NCBI RefSeq assembly: GCF_014268455.2
Contig: NZ_CP077085.1
Span: 2,707,001-2,771,000 of the forward strand
Reading direction: 5' to 3'
Length of the DNA: 64,000 nt
Source of the DNA: Pseudomonas shahriarae
Lineage (GTDB): Bacteria > Pseudomonadota > Gammaproteobacteria > Pseudomonadales > Pseudomonadaceae
The notes under the pieces are model-generated. The model saw only the letters and a program-made list of their open reading frames with translations. It did no database searches and was not told the origin of the DNA. Positions 18,708 to 26,905 of the stretch are shown one piece after another. Position numbers and translations under genes: made by a program. Each line of letters opens with the position of its first letter. Position 1 is the first letter of the stretch.

Positions 18708-18810
18708 GCACTACTACGCAACCACGATGCCCAAGGCTCCGGCCTGGGCGGCGAAGGCCAAGCAGACGTTGCGCTTCGGGCATCACGTTTTTTTCAAGGA
18801 TGTGCCGTGA
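18688..18810 (+). pseudogene. C-terminal stub of a phage cell-wall hydrolase (SleB-like)
   Basis: This frame reads DPTGGATHYYATTMPK, then APAWAAKAKQTLRFGHHVFF and ends KDVP, the usual C-terminus of phage cell-wall hydrolases of the Hydrolase_2/SleB type (G-A-T-H-Y-Y, then G-x-H-x-F-y). A stop codon closes the frame upstream (18676-18678), so the enzyme's N-terminal part is gone. The last base of the stop overlaps the Rz start (TGATG), preserving the original lysis-cassette order. Confidence 0.6.
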
Positions 18811-19334
18811 TGACGCCCGTGCAGAAGCTGGCCGGGCTGATGGTGCTGATCCTGGTGCTGATGGCCAGCGCCGCCGGCTCCGCCTGGCAGGTGCAGGAAT
18901 GGCGCACGGGCAAGAGGCTGTCCGAGCAGGTCGGCCTGCGCCAGGGCGAGCTGGCTGCCGTCAGCGCGGCCGCCGCCAAGCAGGTGAGCGCCGAGCAGGG
19001 CAGGCGCATGGCCCTGGAGCAGACGCTGGCCACATCCGATCAACAACACACCCGAGAACTTTCCGATGCTCAACGCAGCCAGGCTCTCCTGCGTGACCGC
19101 CTTGCTACTGCTGATGTGCGGCTGTCAGTCCTTCTCGAGGCCACGGATTCAGCCAGTGGCTTCAACGTGCCTGCCACCACCGGCGGCGTCGGCGTGGTTC
19201 ATGCAGCCCGTCGAGCCCAACTTGCCCCAGCGCATGCTCAACGAATTATCGCCATTACCGACAGCGGCGATCAAGGATTGATCGCGCGGCGAGCCTGTCA
19301 GGCCTACGCAAAAGAAGTCTCTACAGCGAAGTAA
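18810..19334 (+). CDS. Phage inner-membrane spanin Rz
   Basis: A 174-residue i-spanin. One N-terminal membrane anchor (GLMVLILVLMASAAGSAW, about residues 8-25) is followed by a periplasmic coiled coil rich in A, E, Q and R, and the protein ends with GLIARRACQAYAKEVSTAK, an ending common in Pseudomonas phage Rz proteins. Spanins fuse inner and outer membranes in the last step of lysis. An Rz1 gene is nested in another frame. Both are intact although the endolysin is not, so lysis function is unlikely. The start overlaps the endolysin stop. Confidence 0.8.
   Translation: MTPVQKLAGLMVLILVLMASAAGSAWQVQEWRTGKRLSEQVGLRQGELAAVSAAAAKQVSAEQGRRMALEQTLATSDQQHTRELSDAQRSQALLRDRLATADVRLSVLLEATDSASGFNVPATTGGVGVVHAARRAQLAPAHAQRIIAITDSGDQGLIARRACQAYAKEVSTAK
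19066..19281 (+). CDS. Phage outer-membrane spanin lipoprotein Rz1 (nested in Rz)
   Basis: A 71-residue lipoprotein wholly inside the Rz gene in another frame. The signal peptide VTALLLLMCGC ends in a lipobox (Cys about residue 20), and the short mature part is proline-rich (STCLPPPAASAW, VEPNLPQ), as expected of o-spanins. It pairs with Rz to bridge the periplasm. Nesting of Rz1 in Rz is a known phage arrangement, and its presence confirms the spanin call. Confidence 0.8.
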   Translation: MLNAARLSCVTALLLLMCGCQSFSRPRIQPVASTCLPPPAASAWFMQPVEPNLPQRMLNELSPLPTAAIKD

Positions 19335-19525
19335 AAGGAGCGGCCGGGCATTATGCGTCAACATCCACCCCGGCCCCTTTCCCGCAGAACGCCTTTTCCA
19401 GCTTCATGCACAAGCGAGCGACATCAACCTAAAGGCAAAAGAAGGCGGGTTCATTTAAGCGACAGCGGACTTAAGAAACAAATAAATCCGTCTCCTTTTC
19501 GGTCTAGGCAAACGGCGCTAGCGCT

Positions 19526-20407
19526 TCAATTCAAGCCGACTTTGATGGACCGCTCGGAAGACCAGGAGTCCTGGCCTGCTTGCAATGTTGGTTCGGCAGG
19601 AATGCGGTATTTACCGAATGCCTTGACGACGGCCTGGTCTACGTCGGCGTTGCCCGAGCTTTCTATCAATGCGATTTTCGGCACATTTGAACCCGGCTTG
19701 CCTTGCACTTGCAGCGTCACCGGTTTGCTGGCGCTGCCGCGTTTGAATTGCTTGTTCAAGGCAATCTCGATGTCCAATGTCGTACGGTTTAGACTCTTGC
19801 GGCTGGTATCGCTCCAGACGTCGTTGTAGCGCTGTGTCTGTGCAGCCGTCAGCACCAACCCTTGAGAGCGGATCCGCTGAATGCCCTTCCAGGCAACATC
19901 GCCGGAATGTTGGCTGGCTTCCACGTAATACATCATTGCCCCGAACAAATCCTGCGGGCCACCGCGGCCTTCCTCCATCAATCTGGCCAATGCGAGTTTA
20001 CTTTTATCGCTGTCGCTGTTGGTCAGCGCCAACTGATAAAGCCGTCGCGCTTCCACGTCGTTGCGTGCTTGCCCATGCCCCTCTTCGGCCATGCGCGCCA
20101 GTCTCTCGTTACCGACGCCATCTACGGCAGCGACGGATTCATAGAGCGATTTGGCCCTGCCAAAATCTTGTGGCAGACCACCACGGCCGGATTCGTACAA
20201 ACCGCCGAGCGCGATCTTACAACGCACGTTGCCGTCATCGCTGGCTTTACGAATGTATTGAACATCTTCTGCAGTGGGGCTTTTTACGCCCTCAAAAAGT
20301 ATGCATTGGACTTTGGCCAGAGTTTGTTCAAAGGAGCTTGGCGGCCTGGAGGTTTGGCACCCTGCGATGTGGCCCGTGATTGCCAGTACAACAATTGCCT
20401 TTTTCAT
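19526..20407 (-). CDS. Lipoprotein with Sel1-like repeats and TonB-like C-terminus
   Basis: A 293-residue exported protein. The start MKKAIVVLAITGHIAGC gives a lipobox AGC. Residues about 45-175 contain Sel1/TPR-like repeats (IALGGLYESGRGGLPQDFGR, LARLMEEGRGGPQDLFGAM), which bind partner proteins. The last roughly 90 residues (VTLQVQGKPGSNVPKIALIE, NADVDQAVVKAFGKYRIP) resemble the TonB C-terminal fold that contacts outer-membrane receptors. It sits in the island two genes from a TonB-dependent receptor. A link with that receptor is inference only. The function is unknown. Confidence 0.65.
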   Translation of the reverse strand: MKKAIVVLAITGHIAGCQTSRPPSSFEQTLAKVQCILFEGVKSPTAEDVQYIRKASDDGNVRCKIALGGLYESGRGGLPQDFGRAKSLYESVAAVDGVGNERLARMAEEGHGQARNDVEARRLYQLALTNSDSDKSKLALARLMEEGRGGPQDLFGAMMYYVEASQHSGDVAWKGIQRIRSQGLVLTAAQTQRYNDVWSDTSRKSLNRTTLDIEIALNKQFKRGSASKPVTLQVQGKPGSNVPKIALIESSGNADVDQAVVKAFGKYRIPAEPTLQAGQDSWSSERSIKVGLN

Positions 20408-20473
20408 GTGATGCATGCGTGGAATCCTGCGTTGGAGTAAAGCGGCGGCGGAGTACTCAGTTGGAACAACTGG

Positions 20474-20914
20474 CTAGGCTTTGGCGGCTCGTCTACCAAA
20501 GTGAAACTCACGCTCATGATGGTACAAGAGCATCCACGCCTCTGACTCTGGAAACACGACCAGATCGTCTGAAGCCGGATAGCAGAACTCCGGCCAGTAT
20601 GAAATGAACACTCCCCAGGTTGTACGCAGCGCGGTCTCTGAATCCCAAGAAAGCGATACTGGCTGCTCTAAATGTGGCTGATGTTGCTTCAGCCAATTGG
20701 AACCGGCCTCCGATGCGGCCTCTTCGGCGCTGACCATTTCAGGACGTAGCTCGGTGCTCAGGCCGTGATTACCCATGAACCCTTGCGCCCGCTTATACAA
20801 CGCCTTCGCCTCATCGGAGGTCACTGAGTGCATTTGCGCGAGGACTTTATTTGGCAACACGGCATACGCTGGATCGGTCCAGCGCCACGCCAATTTATGA
20901 TCTTGGATGCGCAT
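20474..20914 (-). CDS. Hypothetical protein, 146 aa
   Basis: The family is not recognised. The protein is soluble, without signal peptide or membrane segment, and rich in Trp, His and Glu. It begins MRIQDHKLAWRWTDPAYAVL, has an Ala/Glu helix in the middle (VSAEEAASEAGSNWLKQH) and an aromatic C-terminal half (GVFISYWPEFCYPASDDLVV, WMLLYHHEREFHFG). It lies 67 bp upstream of, and is co-directional with, the Sel1/TonB-like lipoprotein. Length and composition suggest a real gene. Confidence 0.55.
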   Translation of the reverse strand: MRIQDHKLAWRWTDPAYAVLPNKVLAQMHSVTSDEAKALYKRAQGFMGNHGLSTELRPEMVSAEEAASEAGSNWLKQHQPHLEQPVSLSWDSETALRTTWGVFISYWPEFCYPASDDLVVFPESEAWMLLYHHEREFHFGRRAAKA

Positions 20915-21216
20915 AGTCTCAACACCTAACTAGAAGTGGGCGATACAAATGATAAATTTTTTACGCCACCTGTGTCGCAGGCCGTCCCTCGTCGTATGTA
21001 ATCCACGAGTCTTGAGCCGAGTGCCAGTAGCTCAACACGGGCAAAGGAGAAAAGTGACAAGTTCTACATTAAGGATACGAATTTGTGGGCATCAGGTCTT
21101 TAATCGGTTAATAGTTAAGCATTCCCGTTCATTAGCGTCCGCTTTTGACTGACCAAGAGTTTATGTAACCTCACGAATCCGCTAGCACTCTCGCTTTTAG
21201 AATCCGGGATCACTTT

Positions 21217-21486
21217 ATGCAGACTGACCAGACCAAGCTACTCGCGCTCGCACTGCTTGAGATCAGGACATTGCTTGCCGATTACCTGGGCAGAGATGTA
21301 GATGCTCCTATGAGTGTCCGTGTCGCGGCACATATGGCCTATGCGCTCCACAATGAGGCGGAGGCTGCATACAACAACGCAGATTTTCAGATCGCCAAGG
21401 CAAGCTTTAAAATCGCTGCAATCGATCAGATTCTTGGTGTCACTGACGGTGCCGCATTGTTGAGCAGGTTTAACGTCGAAGCCTAA
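21217..21486 (+). CDS. Hypothetical protein, 89 aa
   Basis: A small, acidic, fully alpha-helical protein of unknown function. It starts MQTDQTKLLALALLEIRTLL and has an Ala/Asn-rich middle (AAHMAYALHNEAEAAYNNAD). No signal peptide or known motif is seen. The codon use is like the surrounding island. About 280 bp upstream hold no supported gene, and 300 bp downstream hold only a short intergenic repeat (GCCGATTGCTGTCTGTCATG type) before the receptor gene. Confidence 0.5.
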   Translation: MQTDQTKLLALALLEIRTLLADYLGRDVDAPMSVRVAAHMAYALHNEAEAAYNNADFQIAKASFKIAAIDQILGVTDGAALLSRFNVEA

Positions 21487-21737
21487 GTCATTCCGGATAG
21501 CGCGCAACTTAGATGAACGCTTCTGGCCGATTGCTGTCTGTCATGAGGGGCCGCATTCGGCCAAAAGCCGCCGATCGGGTCAGGCGGCTTATGACCCGCT
21601 TCCGTCATTCAGAACAGGCTAATTGGCAAAAGTCAGACAATTGAACGCGTCGATGAAATAAGGGGCGATTCAAAAGTGTTTTCGGCGTGGCCTCAAGCGC
21701 TTGAGCTAAATTTGCCCAGGCCTGAACGTACTCGTCG

Positions 21738-21765
21738 TACCCCCGGCGCCTTGGCGCAGGGGGTA
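21738..21765. terminator. 13-bp hairpin after the TonB receptor gene
   Basis: TACCCCCGGCGCC and GGCGCAGGGGGTA pair over 13 bp with one mismatch and a TT loop, 22 nt beyond the receptor stop codon. There is no T-run on either side, so it is a probable mRNA-stabilising or pausing hairpin at the end of the fecIR-receptor transcript. Confidence 0.45.
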
Positions 21766-21786
21766 AGCGTACTACCGAGAAACCGC

Positions 21787-24312
21787 CTAGAAGCTGTATT
21801 TCACATTGAACATCACGTTGCGCGGCGCCCCCCAGAACACTGTGCCGTAATTGCCAATACCACTGTAGTAGTGCTTGTCGAACAGATTGTTGACGTTGAG
21901 AGTCGCCTTCAGGTCGCGGGTGACATCATAGCCGCCAACCAGCCCCACCAGTGCGTAAGACTTCTGCTCGAATTTGGCGGTGGGGTCTTTGATCTCGTAC
22001 CAATCCTCGTCGCTTGGCTTAAAGAACGTCGAACTCTGCCAGTAGGCATTGCCGCCCACGGTGAATTTGTGCCAATCGCCCTGCAAGCGGTAGTTGGTTG
22101 CCATCTTGAGCAGGTGCTGCGGCTGGTTGGTAGCCACGCGCCGGTCATCCGCGTTATGGGACTCGGCAAAGGTGTAGCCTGCCATCACCTGCAGGTCATT
22201 CATCAGTTCGCCGTTAACCTCCAGCTCGACGCCGCGAGTAGTGACGCCTTTCTCTGCTCGATAGGCACTGCTACCGCTCGGTGTGCTACCGCCGGTGGGT
22301 ACGGCGAAGTTGTCCTGCTTGAGCTCGAACAGCGCCATGCTGGCATTTAGGCGGTTGTCGAAGTAGGCGCCCTTGATGCCGACCTCATAACTTTCGCCGG
22401 AGAGTGGGTCGATAGGTTTTCCGTCCGGGCCGAGGCTGTAGGCCTGCGGTTTGAAGATGTCGGTGTAGCTGGCGTAGGCCGTGTGGTAGGCGTCCAGATC
22501 GTAGGTGATACCGGCATAAGGCACGATTTCGCTGGAGTTGGTGGCGCTGGCCGGAAGGCGGCGACCGATGGCGTTGATCGTGTCGATGTCCCATTTGTAG
22601 TCGACGATACGGGCGCCCAGGATCACTGCCAGCGCGTCGGTCGGTTTAAGGATGGTGGCCGCGAACCCGACTTTCTGCCGTGCTTCGATATTGAAGGTCG
22701 ACCACCATTCGAAGTCCCTCGGTGTATCGCCATAGCCATCCCATTGGAATACATCGTTGATGATGCCATTGGTAACCCCGTCGTGGCGCTTGGACGTGGA
22801 TTCGGTATGGGCGATGCTGTAGCCGAATACGGCTTCGTGCATGCGACCACCCAGCGAAAACGGGCCGCGGGCATACAGGTCCAGGCCTTTTTCCTTGCTG
22901 GTAGTGTTGAACTTGCTCGCGGTGCCGCTGTTGTTCACATAGCCGCTGGCGCGGTCGACGTTGCCGGCGATGAAGCCGTGGGAGATGCTTGCGTCGGCCT
23001 GAATGGCCTCACTGCTGATGCCCGAGATCAGCTCCCTCGAACGGTAGTCGCGGCTGCTGGCGACCCCCTTGAGGACCCAGTCGTTGTCGAAGCTGTGGGC
23101 CAACTCCACGAAAGTGCGCTGGGTTTCCTGATTGCGCCAGGTCCAGCGATCGGCAGCGTTGGTGTCACGATCGAACTTGGCCCTGCGGCCATCCATAAAG
23201 AACGCGGGCAGGGCACCGGTGGTGCTGCCGTTGTCATAGTTTTTCTGTACGTCATGGCCGAGTGTGAGCAGGGTTTTCTCGCTCAAGTCGGCTTCCAGCA
23301 CACCGTAGAAGGTATTTTGTTCGCCGGTCAGGTAATCGACATAACTGCGCTGCGACTGCGTACCCGCGACCATGCGGCCACGGATATTGCCGCTGTCGGT
23401 CAACGGCCCGGCGAAGTCAAAATCGGCCTGGTATTTATCCCAGGAGCCTGCGCCGACACTGATATGGCCCTGCGCCTCGGCAGTCGGGCGCTTGCGCACC
23501 AGGTTGATGACCCCCGAAGGATTGCCGGAGCCGTTGACCAGGCCGGTCGCACCCTTGAGCACTTCGACTCGGTCATAGATCAGGCTGTTGCCGATACTGT
23601 AGTTGTCGCGCAATGAGCCGCCGTCCGAGGACAGGCTGGGCACGCCATCGAACTGGAAGTTATCCAGCTTGAAACCGCGCGAATAGAAAGTGAAGGCCTC
23701 GGAGCTCTCCTGGTTGACGGTGATGCCAGGGGTTTGCTTCAGGACATCGGAAACACTTTGCAGGTTCTGGTCGTCCATCTGCTGGCGTGTCACTACGCTG
23801 ATTGACTGTGGAGTCTTGCGCAGGCTCAGGTCCAGGCGTGTGGCGGCGGCAGTTGCGCCGGTGGTGTAGGAACCACTGCCTTCTGTGGTGACGCTCAAGC
23901 TTTGGCCGGTGATGCTGGTTGCATCCAGTTGCAGCGCTGAACCGGCCTGCGCCTGAGGCGCAAGCACCCAATTGTTACCCACCAGCAGAGCTTCCAGCCC
24001 GCTACCAGCCAGCAGTTGGGCAAACCCCTGCTCGGTGCTGAAGCGACCTTTTAGCCCGCGACTCTGTTGTCCCTGGGTCAGCGTCGCATCAAACGACAGC
24101 AGCACCCCGGCCTCGCGGGCGAAGCGGTTCAAGGTTGCTACCAATGGCCCCGGTGGAATGTCGTAAACGCGGCTGACCTGTTCGGCGTGGGCCTGGGCAT
24201 CCGTTGACAGCAGCGGGGCCAGCATCCCGACCTGCAGCGCTATGGCACTGCCAAGCAGCAGGGGGGTGAGGTGTTTTCGGCGCGCGTGTGGGTAGATTGT
24301 CGCTCTAGACAT
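21787..24312 (-). CDS. TonB-dependent siderophore receptor with signalling (STN) domain
   Basis: An 841-residue outer-membrane transducer. After a signal peptide ending ADAQA, residues about 45-130 form an STN/secretin-like domain (VYDIPPGPLVATLNRFAREA) that talks to FecR. Next come the plug (about 160-290; TRQQMDDQNLQSVSDVLKQ, NGSGNPSGVINLVRKRPT) and a 22-strand barrel ending NVKYSF. An ideal AAGGAG stands 5 nt before the ATG. It forms a unit with the upstream fecR and fecI genes (gap 100 bp). The layout matches FpvA/FoxA/FiuA-type ferrisiderophore receptors; the ligand cannot be told from sequence. Confidence 0.93.
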   Translation of the reverse strand: MSRATIYPHARRKHLTPLLLGSAIALQVGMLAPLLSTDAQAHAEQVSRVYDIPPGPLVATLNRFAREAGVLLSFDATLTQGQQSRGLKGRFSTEQGFAQLLAGSGLEALLVGNNWVLAPQAQAGSALQLDATSITGQSLSVTTEGSGSYTTGATAAATRLDLSLRKTPQSISVVTRQQMDDQNLQSVSDVLKQTPGITVNQESSEAFTFYSRGFKLDNFQFDGVPSLSSDGGSLRDNYSIGNSLIYDRVEVLKGATGLVNGSGNPSGVINLVRKRPTAEAQGHISVGAGSWDKYQADFDFAGPLTDSGNIRGRMVAGTQSQRSYVDYLTGEQNTFYGVLEADLSEKTLLTLGHDVQKNYDNGSTTGALPAFFMDGRRAKFDRDTNAADRWTWRNQETQRTFVELAHSFDNDWVLKGVASSRDYRSRELISGISSEAIQADASISHGFIAGNVDRASGYVNNSGTASKFNTTSKEKGLDLYARGPFSLGGRMHEAVFGYSIAHTESTSKRHDGVTNGIINDVFQWDGYGDTPRDFEWWSTFNIEARQKVGFAATILKPTDALAVILGARIVDYKWDIDTINAIGRRLPASATNSSEIVPYAGITYDLDAYHTAYASYTDIFKPQAYSLGPDGKPIDPLSGESYEVGIKGAYFDNRLNASMALFELKQDNFAVPTGGSTPSGSSAYRAEKGVTTRGVELEVNGELMNDLQVMAGYTFAESHNADDRRVATNQPQHLLKMATNYRLQGDWHKFTVGGNAYWQSSTFFKPSDEDWYEIKDPTAKFEQKSYALVGLVGGYDVTRDLKATLNVNNLFDKHYYSGIGNYGTVFWGAPRNVMFNVKYSF

Positions 24313-24412
24313 GACAGCTCCTTAAAATGCCTGTTTGGGCGGTTTTCAGAAGAGCTCGTACGAGAGTGGCCAATCCGACAATGCAACTGAGAATTTTTTT
24401 CATTCGTTTGGT

Positions 24413-25354
24413 TTAATCGGCCGGGGTGAGCCTGACCCAATAGCGCGTCCAGGTATTGACCTTCAGCTTTAGCGCCCCGGCGATTGCCACCAGTGCGCGG
24501 TCGGTGTCATCCAACGGGTACACCCCGGCGAGACGCAGCTGCGCCACATCGTCACTACAGCTCAACACGCCCGGGCGGTAACGCTGGAGTTCGGCCAGAG
24601 CGCGGCGCAGCGGCCAGCCGTCCAACACCAACTGACCTTCGCGCCACTCAGTGCTAGCAAGGTCAGCCGCACGGGGCTCGGATAGCGGCCCGCTGTTGAA
24701 GGTCAGGGCCATGCCAGCATCGACCCGCACTTCGTGTTCGCTTGCGGCGTTGTGCACCGCGACAGCGTGTTCGATGACGATCAGCTCTGTGCGGTCTGCA
24801 TGCAGGCGCACGTTGAAGCGGGTACCGAGGGCGCGCATTCGGCCATGCACCGTGTGCACGCGCAACGGGCGTGGGTCGCTAGCGGTGTAAACGGCAATCT
24901 CGCCCTCGACCAGTTCTATCAGCCGCTGGTCTGCGCTGTAGCGGATATCGACGGCAGAATCTGTATTGAGCGTCAGCCGCGTACCGTCCTCCAAGGTCAG
25001 GCTGCGGCGTTCGCCCTTGACGGTGCGCACGTCGGCCAACCAAACCGGCGAGTGGCGATAACCCGTCCAGACAGCCCCTGAAACGCCAAGACCCAGCACC
25101 AGGCCCTTGAGTAGCGTACGCCGCCCCAGTTCCCCATGGCCTGCGACAAGGGTGTGCCGTGCCAGCGGACCGGGAACACCGGCAAGATCTGCTTGCAACC
25201 GCTCAAGGCGCTCCCACGCCCAACCGTGCAACGGCGACTGATCGAGCCAGACCTGCCACTGCCTGCGGTTATCCGCACAGTCACGCGCCGCGTGGAGGCG
25301 CGCATGCCATTGCGCCGCCTCGCGCAGGGCTTTGCGTTGATCGGAAGGATTCAT
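24413..25354 (-). CDS. fecR: FecR-type anti-sigma/sigma regulator
   Basis: A 313-residue inner-membrane sensor. The cytoplasmic N-terminus has the anti-sigma signature DQSPLHGWAWERLE (W-x-x-W type helix, about residues 35-50), one membrane span follows at about 80-105 (TLLKGLVLGLGVSGAVW), and then the periplasmic FecR domain (GERRSLTLEDGTRLTLNTDS) ending in an STN-like segment that contacts the receptor. It relays siderophore binding to the sigma factor. The ATG at 25354 overlaps the fecI stop (ATGA). Confidence 0.9.
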   Translation of the reverse strand: MNPSDQRKALREAAQWHARLHAARDCADNRRQWQVWLDQSPLHGWAWERLERLQADLAGVPGPLARHTLVAGHGELGRRTLLKGLVLGLGVSGAVWTGYRHSPVWLADVRTVKGERRSLTLEDGTRLTLNTDSAVDIRYSADQRLIELVEGEIAVYTASDPRPLRVHTVHGRMRALGTRFNVRLHADRTELIVIEHAVAVHNAASEHEVRVDAGMALTFNSGPLSEPRAADLASTEWREGQLVLDGWPLRRALAELQRYRPGVLSCSDDVAQLRLAGVYPLDDTDRALVAIAGALKLKVNTWTRYWVRLTPAD

Positions 25355-25878
25355 AGTTGCGCATCGAAAGCGAACAGCAGGCACCGCTCTGTCGCCTTGG
25401 CCATGTACTTGGTCACCGAGCTGACGGACACCCCGAGGCGCTGCGCGACCTCAGGGTAGCTCAGGCCATCGAGCTGTACGTACAGGAAGGTATCTCGCAC
25501 TTTCTGGCCCAGGCCGTCGAGCATGGCATCCAGTTGCATCAGGGTTTCCAGCATCAGTAGGCGCTGTTCGGGGGAGCACTCCTCGAGGAGCGGCTGGCTG
25601 CCCAGAAACTCAAGGTAGGCCTGCTCCAGGTTGCGTCGGCGCAATTGGTCGATCATCACCCTTCGGGCCACCGTGGCCAGGAAGCTGCGCGGCTCTCTCA
25701 ATGGCTGGCGCAGTGCGCTGCTGATCAGGCGCAAGAACGTGTCCTGGGTGATATCCGCGGCACGATCTGCATCACCTAGGCGCCGACGAATCCAGCCCTG
25801 AAGCCATTGGCTGTGGTCGCGATAGAGCGCATGCATATCATCCTGGGGGGAGGATTCGGGCGACTGAGGGTAGGACAC
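25351..25878 (-). CDS. fecI: ECF sigma factor, FecI family
   Basis: A 175-residue ECF sigma factor that transcribes the linked receptor gene. Region 2 (about residues 15-80) has RAADITQDTFLRLI and REPRSFLATVARRVMIDQLR; region 4 (about 115-165) has VRDTFLYVQLDGLSYPEVAQ and RLGVSVSSVTKYMAKA. GTG 25878 is chosen because AGGAAG stands 6 nt before it; an internal ATG 14 codons later is a weaker choice. It is the first gene of the fecI-fecR-receptor unit. Confidence 0.92.
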   Translation of the reverse strand: MSYPQSPESSPQDDMHALYRDHSQWLQGWIRRRLGDADRAADITQDTFLRLISSALRQPLREPRSFLATVARRVMIDQLRRRNLEQAYLEFLGSQPLLEECSPEQRLLMLETLMQLDAMLDGLGQKVRDTFLYVQLDGLSYPEVAQRLGVSVSSVTKYMAKATERCLLFAFDAQL

Positions 25879-25904
25879 CTAGATCTTCCTAGTTACAAGA
25901 TGCG

Positions 25905-25929
25905 GATAAGAATTGATCTTAATTATAAG
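25905..25929. promoter_or_regulatory. Possible Fur box upstream of fecI
   Basis: An AT-rich stretch, GATAAGAATTGATCTTAAT and on to TATAAG, 27 bp before the fecI start, matches about half of the 19-bp Fur consensus, including its GATAA end, and contains the dyad AAGAATTGATCTT. Iron repression of fecI by Fur is the rule in this family. The site itself is a weak match. Confidence 0.35.
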
Positions 25930-26153
25930 CAGGCGAGGAAGGTTTGCAATGCAGTAGAAGGTGCCGGTTTAAGTACGCGGATAGGTGGCGGACGCTGCCA
26001 TGCCCTCGGTATTGCTTCAGTGTCCTGCTTAGGGAAGGGGTGCCCGCATCGTTTCTGCTCTGGCTCGGTTAGGTACTGGGTGACGCCATCCACGCCTGAA
26101 AGAGTGTGTAGTGGTCTCATGAATCCGATCAGCACCATGGCCGCCAGTCAGGC

Positions 26154-26264
26154 TCACCCAAGCTCTTCGACCTGGGTCCAGTGATCCTCCGTCTGCGCCT
26201 CCTTCTGTTTCAGGCGATCTGGGCGACGGTGCACCAGGTAAGGGAGCAGGTCTGAGTTCGGCAT
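26154..26264 (-). CDS. Small hypothetical protein, 36 aa
   Basis: A short frame that begins MPNSDLLPYLVHRRPDRLKQ and ends DHWTQVEELG. An unusually strong Shine-Dalgarno (AAGGAGGA, 6 nt before the ATG) supports translation. It is charged, soluble and without known motif. It lies near the right end of the island, upstream of and in the same direction as fecI. The flanking stretches 25930-26150 and 26265-26470 show no other supported gene. Confidence 0.5.
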   Translation of the reverse strand: MPNSDLLPYLVHRRPDRLKQKEAQTEDHWTQVEELG

Positions 26265-26470
26265 CGGTGTTCCTCCTTGGAGTGAACAGCGTAGCAGTTG
26301 GGTTGCTTGGTGGTGGGTTGTGTTCGGTCGGCAGGACGCTAGGGGAGGGGCAAATCAGTTCCCAAATAAAGAAGATAGACCGCATTCTACGCGGTCTCCA
26401 GAGGGGATTTTTTGTGTTGGTTTCGGAAGTAAATATCTCTACAGGTCACAGCCCGCTTACGTTTCCCGGT

Positions 26471-26562
26471 CGGATTGCAAATCCGCCTACGCCGGTTCGA
26501 TTCCGACCTCGGTCTCCATTCTTGAAAGCCCCGTAGATTAACGTCTACGGGGTTTTTTATTG
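26471..26562 (+). repeat. Right attachment repeat (attR): tRNA-Cys 3' fragment with terminator
   Basis: These 92 bp match the anticodon-to-terminator part of tRNA-Cys at 90 of 92 positions. The 5' half of the tRNA is absent, so this copy is not a functional gene. The following 340 bp (26563-26905) contain no supported gene. Confidence 0.88.
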
Positions 26563-26905
26563 TCTGCCATTTGGTCATCGCTTCCGCAATTTTTCGGATC
26601 GTTTTCGCAACCCTGCCGTCTTTCGAGAAATTTAAGACGCCGTTATCGCTATGCCTCTCCTCGATTGGACATGGGGTTGTGCTCGAGACTAAGGAGACTA
26701 AACATCCACTAACCGCCAAAAACGGACACCAAGGGCGTCTACGAAGCCCGGGGCGGCTCAGTCTTCGAACCGGTGCGTAACCGTCACCGCGAGTCCATAT
26801 GCGTTTTTACACACTCTGGACCGTTTGAATCCGTTCACGAACGCCACCTCCGGCCACTTACTAGCCTTCGCCAAAATGCAATTACCCAGCTGACTGGGTC
26901 GTTGC

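Larger units (their letters stand above)
17936..26562. mobile_element. Decayed genomic island integrated at tRNA-Cys
   Basis: An 8.6-kb segment bounded by direct repeats of the tRNA-Cys 3' end. A tyrosine-integrase remnant lies next to attL and is transcribed toward the tRNA, as in tRNA-targeted islands and prophages. Contents include a phage lysis remnant (endolysin stub, Rz/Rz1), a Sel1/TonB-like lipoprotein, small unknown proteins and a FecI-FecR-receptor iron module. Capsid, tail and replication genes are absent, so it is no longer a prophage. The interpretation combines seen repeats with family knowledge. Confidence 0.8.

Noticed and set aside
20474..20914. The idea that the 146-residue island protein is a member of a named DUF family or an immunity protein.
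   Set aside because: No motif could be recalled with confidence and no toxin gene lies next to it.
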